A stretch of DNA of 64,000 nucleotides from Epiperipatus broadwayi (GCA_028023455.1 JAQFVV010012394.1:26113053-26177052), one strand, 5' to 3'. Shown: positions 34,440-46,435, numbered from the stretch's first letter. The notes: a model not told the origin generated them from the letters alone. Translations and numbers: made by a program.

Positions 34440-34665
34440 CTATAGTATAGGCTTTTTCATACTTGCACTTATATATGTAATATATAGGGGATTTGAACTC
34501 AGACTTTCACACGACCCTCAACCATCCTATCTCATACTGCTGATATACTTGATCACACACGTTGAAAAGATAAATAATCACCAATAAACGTATTTCGTGC
34601 TATGCCAGCACTCGTCAGTTAGACCAGATTATCATCTCCACATATATATGCAATCAATCATCAAC
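34440..34665 (-). repeat. HHR-B repeat, single minus copy
   Basis: Plus strand carries ATTTGAACTCAGACTTTCA, the GAAAAGATAAATAATCA block, the ribozyme and ATTATCATCTCCACATAT, matching the arms of 20508-21122 in order. Confidence 0.75.
34568..34644 (-). ncRNA. Hammerhead ribozyme motif, family HHR-B, best copy
   Basis: Minus strand 34618-34593 has CTGATGA, a perfect 5-bp stem II (GTGCT with AGCAC, loop GGCAT) directly joined to GAAA. The cleavage triplet is TTA (position after GAAATACG), followed by TTGG, which pairs with CTAA before the core. The outer stem I helix pairs ATAATC with GATTAT, beyond an internal loop. Stem III has A-U, a U-U mismatch and A-U, so one substitution separates it from a fully paired form. 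Confidence 0.75.
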
Positions 34666-34902
34666 GTGAATAAATAACTTTATTTAATTCTCACGTAACT
34701 GTTATTATTTATCTGATGAATATCCATTTTTTGTAGAACTACTTTTTATATAAAATTTAAATCTTATAACAGATCAAAACAATTCCTTAATTAGATTTTT
34801 ATTTCCTCTAAGCTATAAACGTAGCAAAAAAAGATTTTCATTTTGTTGTAACAGAAATGTACTCAAATGACGTTTTAATTGCAATATGAGAATATATACT
34901 TC

Positions 34903-35030
34903 AAATGGTTTTATTGTTCGAAAGTTCGTAAGAAGTTTGAGCGCCGGAAGTGACAGCACCAGAATAAGCCTATTATCCCACATTCCAGAAACGGACACTC
35001 TACCACTGTCTAAAACGCACAGGACATCCC
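34903..35030 (-). mobile_element. tRNA-like SINE (second family)
   Basis: GGTTTTATTG, AAGTTCGTAAGAAGTTTGAG, CCGGAAGTGACAGCACC and CTCTACCACTG occur in family order. Sense is minus; the terminal CAGTGGTAGAGTG is a typical tRNA D-arm-like head. Confidence 0.65.
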
Positions 35031-35224
35031 ATTAATTAAATAACAAAAAAAAAAAAAACAACAAGATTTTAAATGATATCTATAGTTTGAAATTTTTAAC
35101 TATAATTCTCTTATAAGAGAAGTTGCCCTCACCATACTCTAGTAAAAAACTGCTAAAACATCACATGATCACCATTTCCTATGCTTACATAAGCTGTTAA
35201 AACAGTATCAAATTCTCATTCAGT

Positions 35225-35360
35225 AGTATCACTTAGTGCAAATTAGTCTGGGGATTTGAATGAATGGGCACTAGATAGGAATTTTGTACACAAACCTTGC
35301 ACCGATTGATTATTACTAAAACTTAGGTTACACTATTATATGGAGAGTTTGTTACTACTT
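35225..35360 (+). repeat. HHR-A 3' part, truncated at the ribozyme
   Basis: Begins near TTAGTCTGGGGATTTG, the last bases of the ribozyme, and runs through GGGCACTAGATAGG to GAGAGTTTGTTACTAC. The catalytic core upstream is absent. Confidence 0.6.
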
Positions 35361-36114
35361 TATTATATAGTGTAAGCTTGAATATAGTGCTACAATATCT
35401 GCATTCCTAGACCAATTTCTGACATTTTCTTTTTTATATCGTTGTTGGTGATTCTATTATAACTGGTATTCAAGTTTAATGTCAAGCAATATTCAGCACT
35501 GGAATAGCTATTGAAAAATCTAGTCCAAATGGCGATTTATAGTCTAATTTTCCTAGCATAAAGTATCAAAACATCAATCCTAATTAAAACTTTTTATTAA
35601 ATACTGAAACTTTGTATAAACAATGATCGTAAAATGGAATTCTCTACATCAAAAGTCTCTTCCTTTTCTGTCTTTTAAAATGTTTAAATAACTTTTGTCA
35701 TATAAATGTTTATAGAAGATCTTATTTTTGCGAAGATTAAATTAAAATATAAAATGAAAACAGCAAATTAAGTTTGGAATAATTTTATCTTTAATAAGGC
35801 AATTTTTTGAAGCAAAAACAAAATCATGTAAATAAAAAAGTTTATTATATAACAGAACAAAGCAATTTTAATAATTAATGGAAAATTTAAAAATACGCTG
35901 CCATTTCTAGAAGAAAGCAAAATTAGAATATGTTTTAAAAAGCTTAACAATAAAAATGTGTTATTATATCTATAAATAAAATATATAAATATCAACATGA
36001 GATTACTTGATTCATTACCTTACACAATATAAATGCATTAGTTCTGGCTTTGGATCTAAACCATCAATGATAAAAGTAATGCGCTAATTTTTGGTATTAG
36101 ATTATCCAAGCTTG

Positions 36115-36130
36115 CTCTAGATGGCGCTAG
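36115..36130 (+). promoter_or_regulatory. CTCF-like motif
   Basis: CTCTAGATGGCGCTAG; the TAGATGGCGCTA core agrees with the CTCF consensus, the first bases less well. It is also a partial palindrome (CTCTAG/CTAGAG). Confidence 0.35.
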
Positions 36131-39100
36131 AGCATATAAATAACTGCTCTTGTTTATTATATATAAATGTTAAAATAACGTAAAAATATTTTCACACTCG
36201 CATAAGCTATCCAAAACATACAACAATATACGTCACAAAATTGTTTAATCAAACCACAAATAATTATGTAAATAATTGAATAACTATGCACTCATATAGA
36301 GAAAACCAACAAATACTTCATTACATCATATTTCATCCTGGAATTGGAATCCTATCAGTGATCTTGGAAACTGACACCAGTTCCTGCCAGATTCTAACAG
36401 GGTGACTTAATTTTTCAAATTTATTTTTAATGTAAAAACAAAATAATATTAATTAAACTGAAATGTAAAACTATGTAAAACGATTTATAATTTAACTGGC
36501 TGTAGGATAGGTATGTAAGAAAAATTCTCTATTTAAAGACAGAGAGAATAACTAGACAGTGTCCAAATGATAATATATGATCATCATCAATGATCATTTG
36601 CCATATCTCATTGCTTTCCGTTCTACCTTATGGTGATAGTATATTATAATGGTATATAATCTAATATATATAATGACAATGAAATGTTTCAAATAATATG
36701 GATATTAAATATAACTAATATTCTTATGATAGCCCTGAAGGTTAACTTAAGTACAATGATTCCAAAAATATTTTTTAATTTTGTTGAATGTAAAATTAAT
36801 CTTAGAAAGATGATTTTTGGATATTTTACTATCATGGTTCTCTAATTTTAATGTAATTTCATTATCCTTGACTGTCCCTTGGTGGATAGCATAGCTTCTT
36901 AGTAGTTAGTGGTATATTAAAAGCTTATATTTAAACTGAGCTTAAATAGCAAAACTTAAATAAAATTAAAAAAAAAACAATTTGTTTGCAATAATAAATA
37001 AACAAAAAATCATTGCTTATACATTTGCAGCTATCACAATACACAGGAAGTAAATAAATGAAAAAAACAACAACAAAATATTGAATCGAATAAATGTAAA
37101 CATGGCATTTAAGGCCTTAGAATCAAATATAAAGAAAGATGTTATTATGTAATAAAATATTTTAAACCATGGCTTTTGTAGAGAGTGTAACTTACTATAT
37201 ATATATGCACATATTTTAATGACAATCTTTATTAATCTAGTTCTGAATAAAGTAATCCTCTTCAGGTATCAGTGGTGGTAGACAATGTTGATGAGTCCAA
37301 CTAGAGATAGATATATATATTAACTCTTACAGTAAGTTTGACTTATTTCCTTATAACATGGTTTCCTTCCTCAAAGCATGCCATGTTGCATTCAATACAA
37401 CTTTGACATTTGTCTCAGGATACAATGCATAGTTCCAGGTCTTTTGACTGGTGAGTCTTTGATTGTACTAACCATGCATGGTAAATAGTTTTCTTCTAGC
37501 TAATATCATCACTTTTGCATAATTCCAGGTCTTTTGATGAGTCTTGGATTGTAATAACCATGCATGGTAAATAGTTTTCTTTTAGCTAATATCATCACTT
37601 TTGCTATATTATAAAAAATATTTTTAAACAGTTATCATGGAAGTTATTCAATGCTATGCCAAGGAAAAATATTTGAACTAGCAATTTTATCCTTTAACAG
37701 CTACTTCTCTATTGATTTCTTCTTGTCTTCACAGAATTAATTTTCACAACTTTCTTCTCAATTCCAGATTCATTTAATAATAACTTACTGCCCTTTTCCA
37801 ACTCTATTTAAATCTATTGTCCACATGACGTTTATAACATTTAGCATGTAATTAAGTCAGTATTAATTTAACAATGTTTTTTACACAACATCCCTATCCA
37901 GATTTAGTATATTTTTTACATAACATGTTTTTTCTTAAATATTTTCTGTGTTCATATAAATTTTATAAATGATTATAAAAATAGGTTTTACTTAGTCTGG
38001 CAAAAAAAAAGAGAAAGAAATGAAATAAAAGAAAATTATAACCAAACTCTATAATTCATTCTCTAATTTTCTCAATTTTACTGCTTTACAATTTTTAATA
38101 ACATATTCAGATTTGACATTCAACTTACTACCAGATAAAAACAAATTATTTCTTTAAACCTATTCTAGCAAGCAAATTTAAACAGTCATAAAATATGGCA
38201 TATTTCCCTGAATTATAGAATTCATTTGCATGTAATAGTAAACTAATTTCTCTTTCTTGCCTTTTATTACACAAGTAATTATTTTATTAATTATAATTTT
38301 ACAAAGTCCATTTCTTTTATTTAATATTTAATAGTAGTATTAACACTAACCTAACTTTCTTTAATTTCTTGCATCAATATAGTTAAATTACATGTATATT
38401 ATATTTAATATGTGCATATACACAGACAGTAAAATGTCTTTGCTATTTTCTTCACCAGGTGGCTTTGTAATGCAAGTAATTTAAGCTGCAATTGAACTGA
38501 TACTATTACAATTCTCCTCTCTTTAATATGAGACAATGGAACAGGGTATTTTTTTCATTTCTATTTCTACTGCAAAATTTAGTTTATTTCTCTAACTATT
38601 ATTACATTTCTGAGATATTCATTTTTATAAATAGTATTTTTCCAGTATAACAATATATAAATAAATAGAATACTCATGTCCAATTACTTCACTATTCAGA
38701 GATTTGATTGGTATTCAACTGTCAAAGGAATGAGTAGGATCCCTCAATTTTAGGATTCATAAAAAATTGAACCATAGACTATTAAGATGTACAATGAAGC
38801 ATGAACACTAGGATAACCTGTTTAAAAACTGTGTATACAATACTAAAACAATAACCCGGTGATAATATATCATCATTAATGAAAGTTTGCCATATCCCAC
38901 TGATTTCTACTTTATGATAGCAATGTATATAAATTACTCAAATCAGTGATGTGATGTTTAGTGGTGAAGTACTCAAAACAAGCATTGATAAAGATAGCTA
39001 CTGAAAATATCCTGCTGGTGAATACTGTGCCTTTATTGGAAGCAAAGTTATCATACTAAACTTCTGGAATACTCAATTATATATTATACCATGAGAAATA

Positions 39101-39395
39101 TCGCTGGTATACTCAAGCCTATTCCTTTGGCAGTCATTTCCTCTTTTTTCATATATTCCTTTACCAGATAACAGAAGATGCTTCAAAAAAATTATATAAA
39201 AATCAATTAAGCACATTTGACTTGCCAGTAGCTCAAAATGTAGTTTCAACACCTAAGACTTGATCCAAATCAAGATCCCTGTTTGGATGCTAAACTACAA
39301 ATCTACAGTTGAAGAATTACAGCATAAAAAATGGAGTTCTTAATATGTTCCAATGAAATTTCTTTTTCCAGATGCAAACAATTCAACCAGTTTTA
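36131..39395. other. AT-rich non-coding stretch
   Basis: Apart from the tandem duplication at 37427-37603 I recognise no exon, ribozyme or classified repeat here. Confidence 0.4.
37427..37603. repeat. Two-copy tandem duplication, ~90 bp unit
   Basis: 37427-37516 and 37517-37603 share TTCCAGGTCTTTTGA, CCATGCATGGTAAATAGTTT and CTAATATCATCACTTTTGC. Few differences, so a recent local duplication. Confidence 0.85.
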
Positions 39396-39404
39396 TCTTT
39401 CTAG

Positions 39405-39484
39405 GTGCAACTGCAGTCTCAACAACATACACTGTGCTCATCTGCTTCATAAATGAAATTTATCTGCCACTGATTTATGTAAAG
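39405..39484 (+). CDS. Possible exon, unsupported by homology
   Basis: An 80-base segment between a good acceptor (TTTTATCTTTCTAG) and a good donor (AAAG then GTGAGC). One frame is open through it and gives a hydrophobic 26-residue peptide with VLICFINEIYLPLIYV, which could be a membrane segment. I do not recognise the product, and chance splice-like signals are common in AT-rich DNA. Its strand is opposite to the MCTP-like exon. Confidence 0.2.
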
Positions 39485-39755
39485 GTGAGCAAGCACAAAC
39501 TGTGAACCACAGAGTTAATGACTGTGAAATTTATGGCTGCATTTGTAGAATTAAAGGACTTAATAAAATCATTGTTGAGTCTATCTCCTGAGTTACTCTA
39601 TGGGTACCTTTATGATATTTTGTTAATACTTCAGAATTTTAAAATATTATCCAACTCTCCAAACAGTAATGTCACTCAGGGCAAGCCTTAGGTAGTAATC
39701 AATGGATGCAAGAAAGTTTGTGCATAAAATCTCTATCTAGTGCCTATTTGTACAA

Positions 39756-39808
39756 TATCCCAGACTAGTTTCTATGTGGTTTTTATTAGTGAAGAGCCTT
39801 GGATCTGA
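39756..39808 (-). ncRNA. Hammerhead motif, family HHR-A, decayed
   Basis: Minus strand: CTAATAA (core G5 and G8 lost), a collapsed stem II, GAAAC, TA loop, GTC, TGGGATATTG. Outer stem I bases ATCCAA are kept. Inactive. Confidence 0.5.
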
Positions 39809-40313
39809 GAGCCCTGAACCTTTTTCCTATTTGATGCTATGAGGCTAAGATGAAAACACAATAATCTTTTCAATACAAGCTCAAACTTGTTTAGTCATAC
39901 AAATCTGAATATCTGAACTCAGTTCAATATGTATATATTTTGGTACCTTTGTGTTTTTTAAAAACTAATCACCACGATCATATGGCCACAGGATTGTATA
40001 AAATCACTAAAACATTACTTGGCCACCATTTCCCATGCTTACACAAGCTGTTAAAACAGTAGCCAACTATGGTGTTTTAATGGTTTTATACCAATTCCTG
40101 CCCATAGGATCATGGTGACTGTGTTTCTTAAAAAACCAGACACCAAATTATATAGTGAACTGGGTTCACATTTAAGGAACTATACAAAAAAATGAGCTTC
40201 AATTGAAAACACTATTGTGTTTTTTATCTTGGTCTCATAGCTTTATAGTTAACCAAATAGGTAAAAGGTAGCTGTCGGAGGGTTGTATTACATACTAAGA
40301 TCTATGTGCAGTG

Positions 40314-40382
40314 CTCTCAGATCCAAGACTTTTAACTGATGAAAGCTGCCAGCTAGAAACCAGTTTGGGGATACTGGATGAT
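40314..40382 (+). ncRNA. Hammerhead ribozyme motif, family HHR-A, intact core
   Basis: CTGATGA (40336-40342), a 4-bp stem II AGCT/AGCT with loop GCC, GAAAC (40356-40360), C-G and A-U stem III with loop CA, and GTT as the NUH triplet. Outer stem I ATCCA pairs with TGGAT. The core-proximal stem I has become TTTTAA against TGGGGA and is weak. Confidence 0.65.
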
Positions 40383-41436
40383 TAGGCACTAGATAAGGAT
40401 TTGTGCACAAACCTTACTTGCATCCATTGATTACTAAGACTTACACTGGATGGTGCTACTGTAAGGAGAGTTGATTACTATTTTAACAGCGTGTGTAAAC
40501 ATAGAAAGTAATGATCATATGATATAATAGTGCAGCTGTCTAAAAATCTGTATACTTAATAAATAAATAAATATAATTTGCAGATGATTTAATTTTATAT
40601 GCATAAATTGTTCTGCATGTTCGCCTTCTGCATAAAAAAAGTTTAATGTGGCCTTGATACGCATTATAATTCAAAATATACTTTACGAAGTATTAAAGCA
40701 TAACATAGACTTTCCGACAAACTTATTTACTTAACACTTTTCTTCATCTATTAAATATATTTTAAGCTGAGAAGAATGATTAAAGATAAAAGCTAAATTG
40801 ATTTATAATGTGACATCACATGTCAGTATCGAGAATAAATGATTATGAAACACATCAGATTAAAGCAATCTCTTTCCATTTTAACAGTTTTTACAAGAAT
40901 AAAATTAAATGCCATAAAATGTAGAGATACCTGACAAAAACTTAATAAAATAAAATGTTTACAATTTGATTTAAGAGCGTCAAACTTTCTACACGCACAA
41001 CTTTAGCAACGTTGCAGCAGATAAATGCATTACTTACTATTTTAGCTCATTTACTAGGCTAAGGATTATCATATCATTCCTAGCCCTGATATAAAATTGG
41101 AACCCAGATATTGATATATATGCTTTTTTAAAATTAAACATAACATATGAAATAATTCATTTCTCTTTTTTCATGTGCAATACCTTTTGTAGATATACCT
41201 AAAACTACCACTCTATCACACATTGATATAAATAAAGACATGGAAAAAAGACAAATGATCCCCAAGAAATTCATTATACACCAGAACGTTTCAATTGACC
41301 TAAGTAACAATCTCTTTCACATCTTGATGTGTTTCAGTATTTATCAATACCAAATTATTATACCTTGATTTACATAAAACTTTCTGCGTTCATAACTTTG
41401 ATCCCATCCACTTCAGATAAATACATTAATATTACT

Positions 41437-42868
41437 TCTGTTTCTAATCAGGACTCAATCCTTTTTTCTTTTCAAAAATATACAATACATATAGTCATAT
41501 AATTCTATAATTAAAACCACTTCTTTTCTTTTCAAAAACTTTATTTGATGTATATATATATATCCACTTATTTCCAACGTTTCGACTATCTTTACTCTAT
41601 AGTCATTTTCAAGGATCTAGAAAAAACATTACATTATAAACAAACTTCACATAATAAAAACAAAAAACAAAAAAAAAAAATCAAAAACAATATAAAACAT
41701 ATAAACCCCATACAATTTAAAAATAAATAAAATACATTAAAATCAATTAAATTAAAAACACAAAACATACACCACACTTACTTGACTCCCTTCTCAAAAA
41801 ACTTTACCTTTTTACATTTTCTTTTATCCAAAAAACCAATTGTTACAATAAAAAACTTATTTCCTTTTTCTTTCTTATATACTTCAAAAATAAAGAATTA
41901 TTTCTTACACCGGTGCCCAAGACTTAAAACACTGAAATATATAATTATAATCAATTCCAACATAAGACCTGATATGATTTTCTCACTTGAAAATGCCATT
42001 CATAATGGGTTTTTTTCAATAATAAGGCTTTCTACCTTTGTCTTTTATTCCATATGGATAGTGAGAGGCAAAACTCTCATGGAATTACCCCCGCTACAAA
42101 TCATACCATTGTTTTATCAAACGCTCAAAAAAATCAAGAAATGTGACCAGCTCCTGGCCTCCAGTAAAGTCTTTGATGACACCTGGTCTTTAACTGCTCT
42201 TTCCTTTTCCTGATTATCAACTCCCACCTACCCAGCATTATAGAATAGGAAATTCTAAAAGAAAATATTCATGTTTATATAAAAAATGCTTATTCCATTA
42301 ATCAAGTTCTTAGAATCTCATCACTATACCTAACCACGTAAGAGTATAACAATTGTACTCTCATAACAAAATCTAGCCAGATGACAAATAGAACATTATA
42401 CAATCATATTATTGTACAATTTATTCATTTATCTATCCTTTATTAGTATGTAATCACTATTTATTGTTAATAAAATTTTTGTTGAAATGAAGAAAGAAAA
42501 AGGAAATAAGTTTTTTATTGTAACAATTGGTTTTTTGGATAAAAGAAAATGTAAAAAGGTAAAGTTTTTTGAGAAGGGAGTCAAGTAAGTGTGGTGTATG
42601 TTTTGTGTTTTTAATTTAATTGATTTTAATGTATTTTATTTATTTTTAAATTTTATGGGGTTTATATGTTTTATATTGTTTTTGATTATTTTTTTTTTTT
42701 TTTTGGTTTTATTATGTGAAGTTTGTTTATAATGTAATGTTTTTTCTAGATCCTTGAAAATGACTATAGAGTAAATATAGTCAAAACGTTGGAAATAAGT
42801 GGATAAATATATACATCAAATAAAGTTTTTGAAAAGAAAAGAAGTGGTTTTAATTATAGAATTATATG
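41437..42868. mobile_element. Palindromic LINE insertion with 14-bp target duplication
   Basis: Exact flanking repeats ACATTAATATTACT (41423-41436 and 42869-42882) mark a 1432-bp insertion within the HHR-B array. Inside, arms of about 380 bp (41494-41877 and 42485-42868) are inverted copies of a 3' end containing GATCCTTGAAAATGACTATAG, a hairpin, AACGTTGGAAATAAG and TCAAATAAAGTTT. Between them lies the C-terminal coding part of a LINE (41880-42213). A long, variable-size target duplication fits target-primed reverse transcription. Confidence 0.85.
41880..42213 (+). pseudogene. LINE ORF2 C-terminal fragment
   Basis: The open frame 41782-42213 starts by chance inside the inverted left arm; from about 41880 it resembles the end of a LINE reverse transcriptase. 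It has FFSIIRLSTFVFYSIWIVRGKT-type sequence, then PPLQII, FYQTLKKIKKCDQLLAS and FDDTWSL. The related fragment at 49440-49920 shares the IW-VR and DEILAS-FEDTWNL positions and, upstream, a cysteine-histidine zinc motif of the kind that follows RT in many LINEs. The ORF stops at 42213 and is followed by about 270 bp of 3' UTR. No RT catalytic domain is present, so the copy is 5' truncated. Confidence 0.55.
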
Positions 42869-43399
42869 ACATTAATATTACTATTCATTTATTAGTCTAA
42901 AGATTATCATATCATTGCTGGCCCAGATACAAATATTAAACTTCTATGAAAAATTAATATATTACTTTATTATAATATGATTTACAAGTATTAAATTTTC
43001 TGTACTCACAACTTTGATACCATTCACTCCAGATATATACATTAATGATTATTATTAATCATTTATTAGACTAGAGATTATCATATCATTCTTATCTCAG
43101 GATATAGATGTTAATCTTCTATTAAGAATTAATATATTAAATTATTACAATTGAATTTACAAGTATCAAACTTACTGGATTCACGACTTTGGTACCATTC
43201 AGATAAATACATTAATGATTATTACCAATCATTTATTAGGTCAGAGATTAATATCATTTCCAATTCAAATGTAAACTTTAAATCCAATTAAAAATTAATA
43301 TGTGTTTTTTAAAAAACAGACATTATTACATGGAATAATTCAACTTTGTCTCCCTTTTTCATATATCCATTTCACAACATATATAAATAAAAACATCCG

Positions 43400-43480
43400 A
43401 AAGAGATAAATGACTCCCGAGATCCATTACATACTGAACAAGTAGTCTTCAGTTAATCCATGTCACAATCTATCCTGGTC
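43400..43480 (-). ncRNA. Hammerhead motif, family HHR-B, array unit
   Basis: Minus 43452-43427 reads CTGAAGA, a stem II built on CTACT...AGTAT, and GTAA where GAAA is expected, then TGGATC. The CTGANGA box is intact; the GAAA box carries one change, so cleavage is unlikely. Confidence 0.55.
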
Positions 43481-44002
43481 TTCAACACTTGTTCAGTATT
43501 TATCAGTAACAAATTATTACACTTTGATTTATAACTGCCAAAGTTCTTGTATTCATAACAGTGACATCATCCAATACAGATAAATACATTAATGGTTATA
43601 ACTAATCATTTATTAGACTTAAGGTTATTGTATCATTCCAGGCACAGAGGCAACCTTTAAACTCAGTTAAAAATTAATATATGTTGTTTTAAAATAAACA
43701 TAAACACATGGAATAACTCAACTTCATCTCCATTTTCATGTAGTTGAAACTTATATTCCACAGGTCTTGAAATAAACATTGACGCCATCCATTGCAGATA
43801 AATACAATTTAAGATTATTACTAAGCATTTGTTAGATCATACTTAATTCAACTATACTCGGAATAATTCAACTTCATCTCCCTTTATCATGTATAAATCT
43901 TTATTACTTCATCTCCCTTATCATGTATAAATCTTTATTAGATATATTTAAAATGTTCATTCCACCAAGGATTCTTAAAACATAAATAAAAACATTTGAA
44001 AA

Positions 44003-44078
44003 AGATAAATGACTTCCAAGATACATTATATACTAAAACTGGTACTCTTCAGTTGGTCCAGAACACAATTTTTCATCT
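44003..44078 (-). ncRNA. Hammerhead motif, family HHR-B, array unit
   Basis: Minus 44052-44026 reads CTGAAGA, GTAC...AGTAT as a weakened stem II, ATAA for GAAA, then TG-TATC and TTGG, which pairs with the upstream CCAA. The paired framework is kept while the catalytic GAAA is lost. Confidence 0.55.
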
Positions 44079-45354
44079 CTTCATCATATGTTCAGTATTT
44101 ATCAGTACCAAATTATTACTAAGTTGATTTGCAAGCTTCAAATGTCCTGCACTCATAACTTCAACACCATCCACTATGGATAAATATAATAATGATTATA
44201 ACTAATCATTTGTTTAGATTAGAGATTATTATATCATACATAGATAAGATATATATATATATTATAAACCCAGTTAAAGTTGAATATATTTGCTTTTTAA
44301 CTAAATATAATCAAGTAGAATAATTAATTCAACTCCTCTCCATTTCCATGTGTAATATATCTTTTTTGTTGTTGATATATTTGAAATTTTTACTTCATTG
44401 CTTATTCTTGAAACACAGGAATAGACATTTGACTTTTTCAGATGTCTTTATTCATCTTTCAAGAATGTGTCTGAAGTGGAAATTTTAAATATATATAAAA
44501 TAAGAATATTAACAAACATTGGAATATTTATGAAAGGTCATATATTTTTTTTAATTTCATGATTAATTAAATGTACATAATACACTTTAATTAATTTGAA
44601 TGTCATGAAAAGAAAATACATCGAAAAGTTAATAATATTCATCTTTCATTCATTCAAAGAGAAATTGAAAAAGTTGATCATGCTTACTTTTATATCAAAT
44701 AAATTTCTCAAACATTTGATAGTGCTAAAATGTATATGAAAGTCATATATAGAAAAGTTTGAATTACTTACTAATGTACATAAAAAGAGATTTCATGGCT
44801 GTTAAGATTTTTGTATAAAAACATTGCTAAATATATGTGTTATTGGAGAACTATAACAAGTAATATGCCTCATCTTTTTATAGAAATCGCCAACTTCCCC
44901 AAATCAGTATGGCCATCCTAATTCCAGAGGAAAAAGATAAAAACACTACTTTAGAAATGCTTGTGATTATAAACCAATCTGTGAAACACAAATATGTCCA
45001 TAAACAAAACATGCTAGTCCATTGTTCATTTATTTGATATTTTGTGATGCTACCTTTTAAGTTCTTTTGTAATAAACTTATTCTCTCTAAAATACTTCAA
45101 CTTCCAGTCTAATTGCAGTTCCCAAATTATTTCTATTCTCTGCCATATCTTTCCATTGAAGAGGATCAACACTGTACATATTTAGAAGATCACTGATATA
45201 ACCTTTAAAACATACCGAGGATCTACCTTAATGAGTAATATTTCTGTGGTGTAATTTTCACTACACCACTTTCACACAAGGTATGGACTGGTTTCTATCC
45301 ACTTTTAACATCTTGTGGAGAGGTGTAATCATAAACATATGACCAAAAGACATG

Positions 45355-45560
45355 TGAAAAAGATGTAGGATCCCCAAGGTGCACATTTCATGCCGAACCA
45401 GAACACATCAACTGGCCCAGATCATAATCTCTTCTACATATTTTTATTATAGTTCAGTATATGTAAATAACCAATTACTACAGTTTAATTGATGTGTCAA
45501 ACTTATTGACCTTAAATTTCAGTCATTCATTAGACTAGAGATTATCCATGTAATGAATAA
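45355..45560 (-). repeat. HHR-B repeat with ribozyme, single minus copy
   Basis: Carries the ribozyme motif at 45372-45440 and the array-type blocks GTGTCAAACTTATTGACC and CATTCATTAGACTAGAGATTAT downstream. Lies about 900 bp past the array and may be an outlier of it. Confidence 0.65.
45372..45440 (-). ncRNA. Hammerhead motif, family HHR-B
   Basis: TTGATGT for CTGATGA, stem II GTTCTGGTTCGGCAT (weakened), intact GAAA, stem III TG-TG-CA followed by CC, then TTGGGGATC. Outer stem I GATTATGATC pairs with GATC downstream. C3 and A9 are lost, so it should be inactive. Confidence 0.6.
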
Positions 45561-46309
45561 TATTTCTGTAGTGTATATACAGGATCTATCCCTCTCACTA
45601 AAACTATGTTCAAATTGACCATAAAACAGCATTTTAGGAAACCTTGCATTGTTCATTCATTTCAAATGGCTAATTCAACAAGGGTAAGATTTTACAAGTG
45701 TGAACTCTATAATATCATATCCAATCAAGTTGAAGTATCTATTGATTGGTTTTGTGGCCTTGACACTGTATTTTTCAACATTTTATAGAGCATCCTTAAA
45801 TAAAACTTTTCCAATGCACTTACCTCACTTCCATGTTATAAATCAGGTAAAATAACACCATATACAACTAATTTAGTTGCAATAATTATTTCCCTGTGAT
45901 AAAATACCCAATTTTTTAAAGTGTTAAAACCAGTAGCAGCCCATTGGAGCCCATGTTGCACATCAATATTTACATCCACCTTTCACCCCCCCACCCCATT
46001 TCTTATTCCAAAAGCACAATCTCCTACAATTTTATCAAGTCTTGCCCTTTTCTACAACATCCCAATCTTCTATTATCATTAAACAGTTACTTTTATATTC
46101 TTTTCTAACTACTTTTTCAATTTCTTCATATAAATGTTTTCTATTTGTCTTTATTATGATTATTATTTAGAGTTATACATTTGAATATACTTTGAATCTA
46201 TAATGGAATAATATTGATAAAACTTTTGTTCTTTGAATTAAAACAACAGCTACACCATTACATGTATTTTTACCTCAAAATGCAAACCAATTATGGGTTT
46301 TTTTAGAAT

Positions 46310-46435
46310 CTTGGCTCTTTGATTTAATGCAATGATTCTGGACTTTAAGATACATGGATTGATTCCCATTCTGATATTCCTGATGCTTGAACTTCTTATA
46401 AACTCCTAAGCAATAAAGCTGTTTGATTATATTGG
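46310..46435 (+). mobile_element. tRNA-like SINE (second family), plus copy
   Basis: In sense orientation: GGCTCTTTGATTTAATGCAATG, a body with GATTGATTCCCATTCTGATA, then CTTGAACTTCTTATAAACTCC and the tail CTAAGCAATAAAGCTG. One of few plus-strand copies in the window. Confidence 0.55.

Larger units (their letters stand above)
39660..40510. repeat. Inverted pair of HHR-A repeats
   Basis: A minus HHR-A unit (about 39660-40070, broken) and a plus unit (about 40100-40510) stand 5'-to-5'. The plus unit shows the longer 5' part of the family (ATAGCTTTATAGTTAA, AGCTGTCGGAGGGTTG, AAGATCTATGTGCAGTGC) also found at 51300-51600. Confidence 0.7.
40970..44480 (-). repeat. Tandem array of HHR-B units, split by a LINE insertion
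   Basis: A landmark block of the form TTTCTGCACTCACAACTTTGAC-ACCATCCA recurs at about 40985, 41385, 42989, 43158, 43540, 43770 and 44140. Spacings, after removing the 1.43-kb insertion 41437-42868, alternate between long units of about 370-400 bp that contain a hammerhead motif (near 41290, 43440 and 44040) and short units of about 170-250 bp that lack it. Between landmarks the same ordered blocks return: GATTATTACTAATCATTTATTAGACTAGAGATTAT, AAAAATTAATATAT, GGAATAATTCAACTTCATCTCC, AAAGATAAATGA. The ribozyme sense is minus. Units differ by 15-30%, so the array is old. No protein coding. Confidence 0.8.

Noticed and set aside
40970-44480. CRISPR-like regular repeats
   Set aside because: The sequence is eukaryotic, units are hundreds of bases and diverged; it is a satellite-type array.
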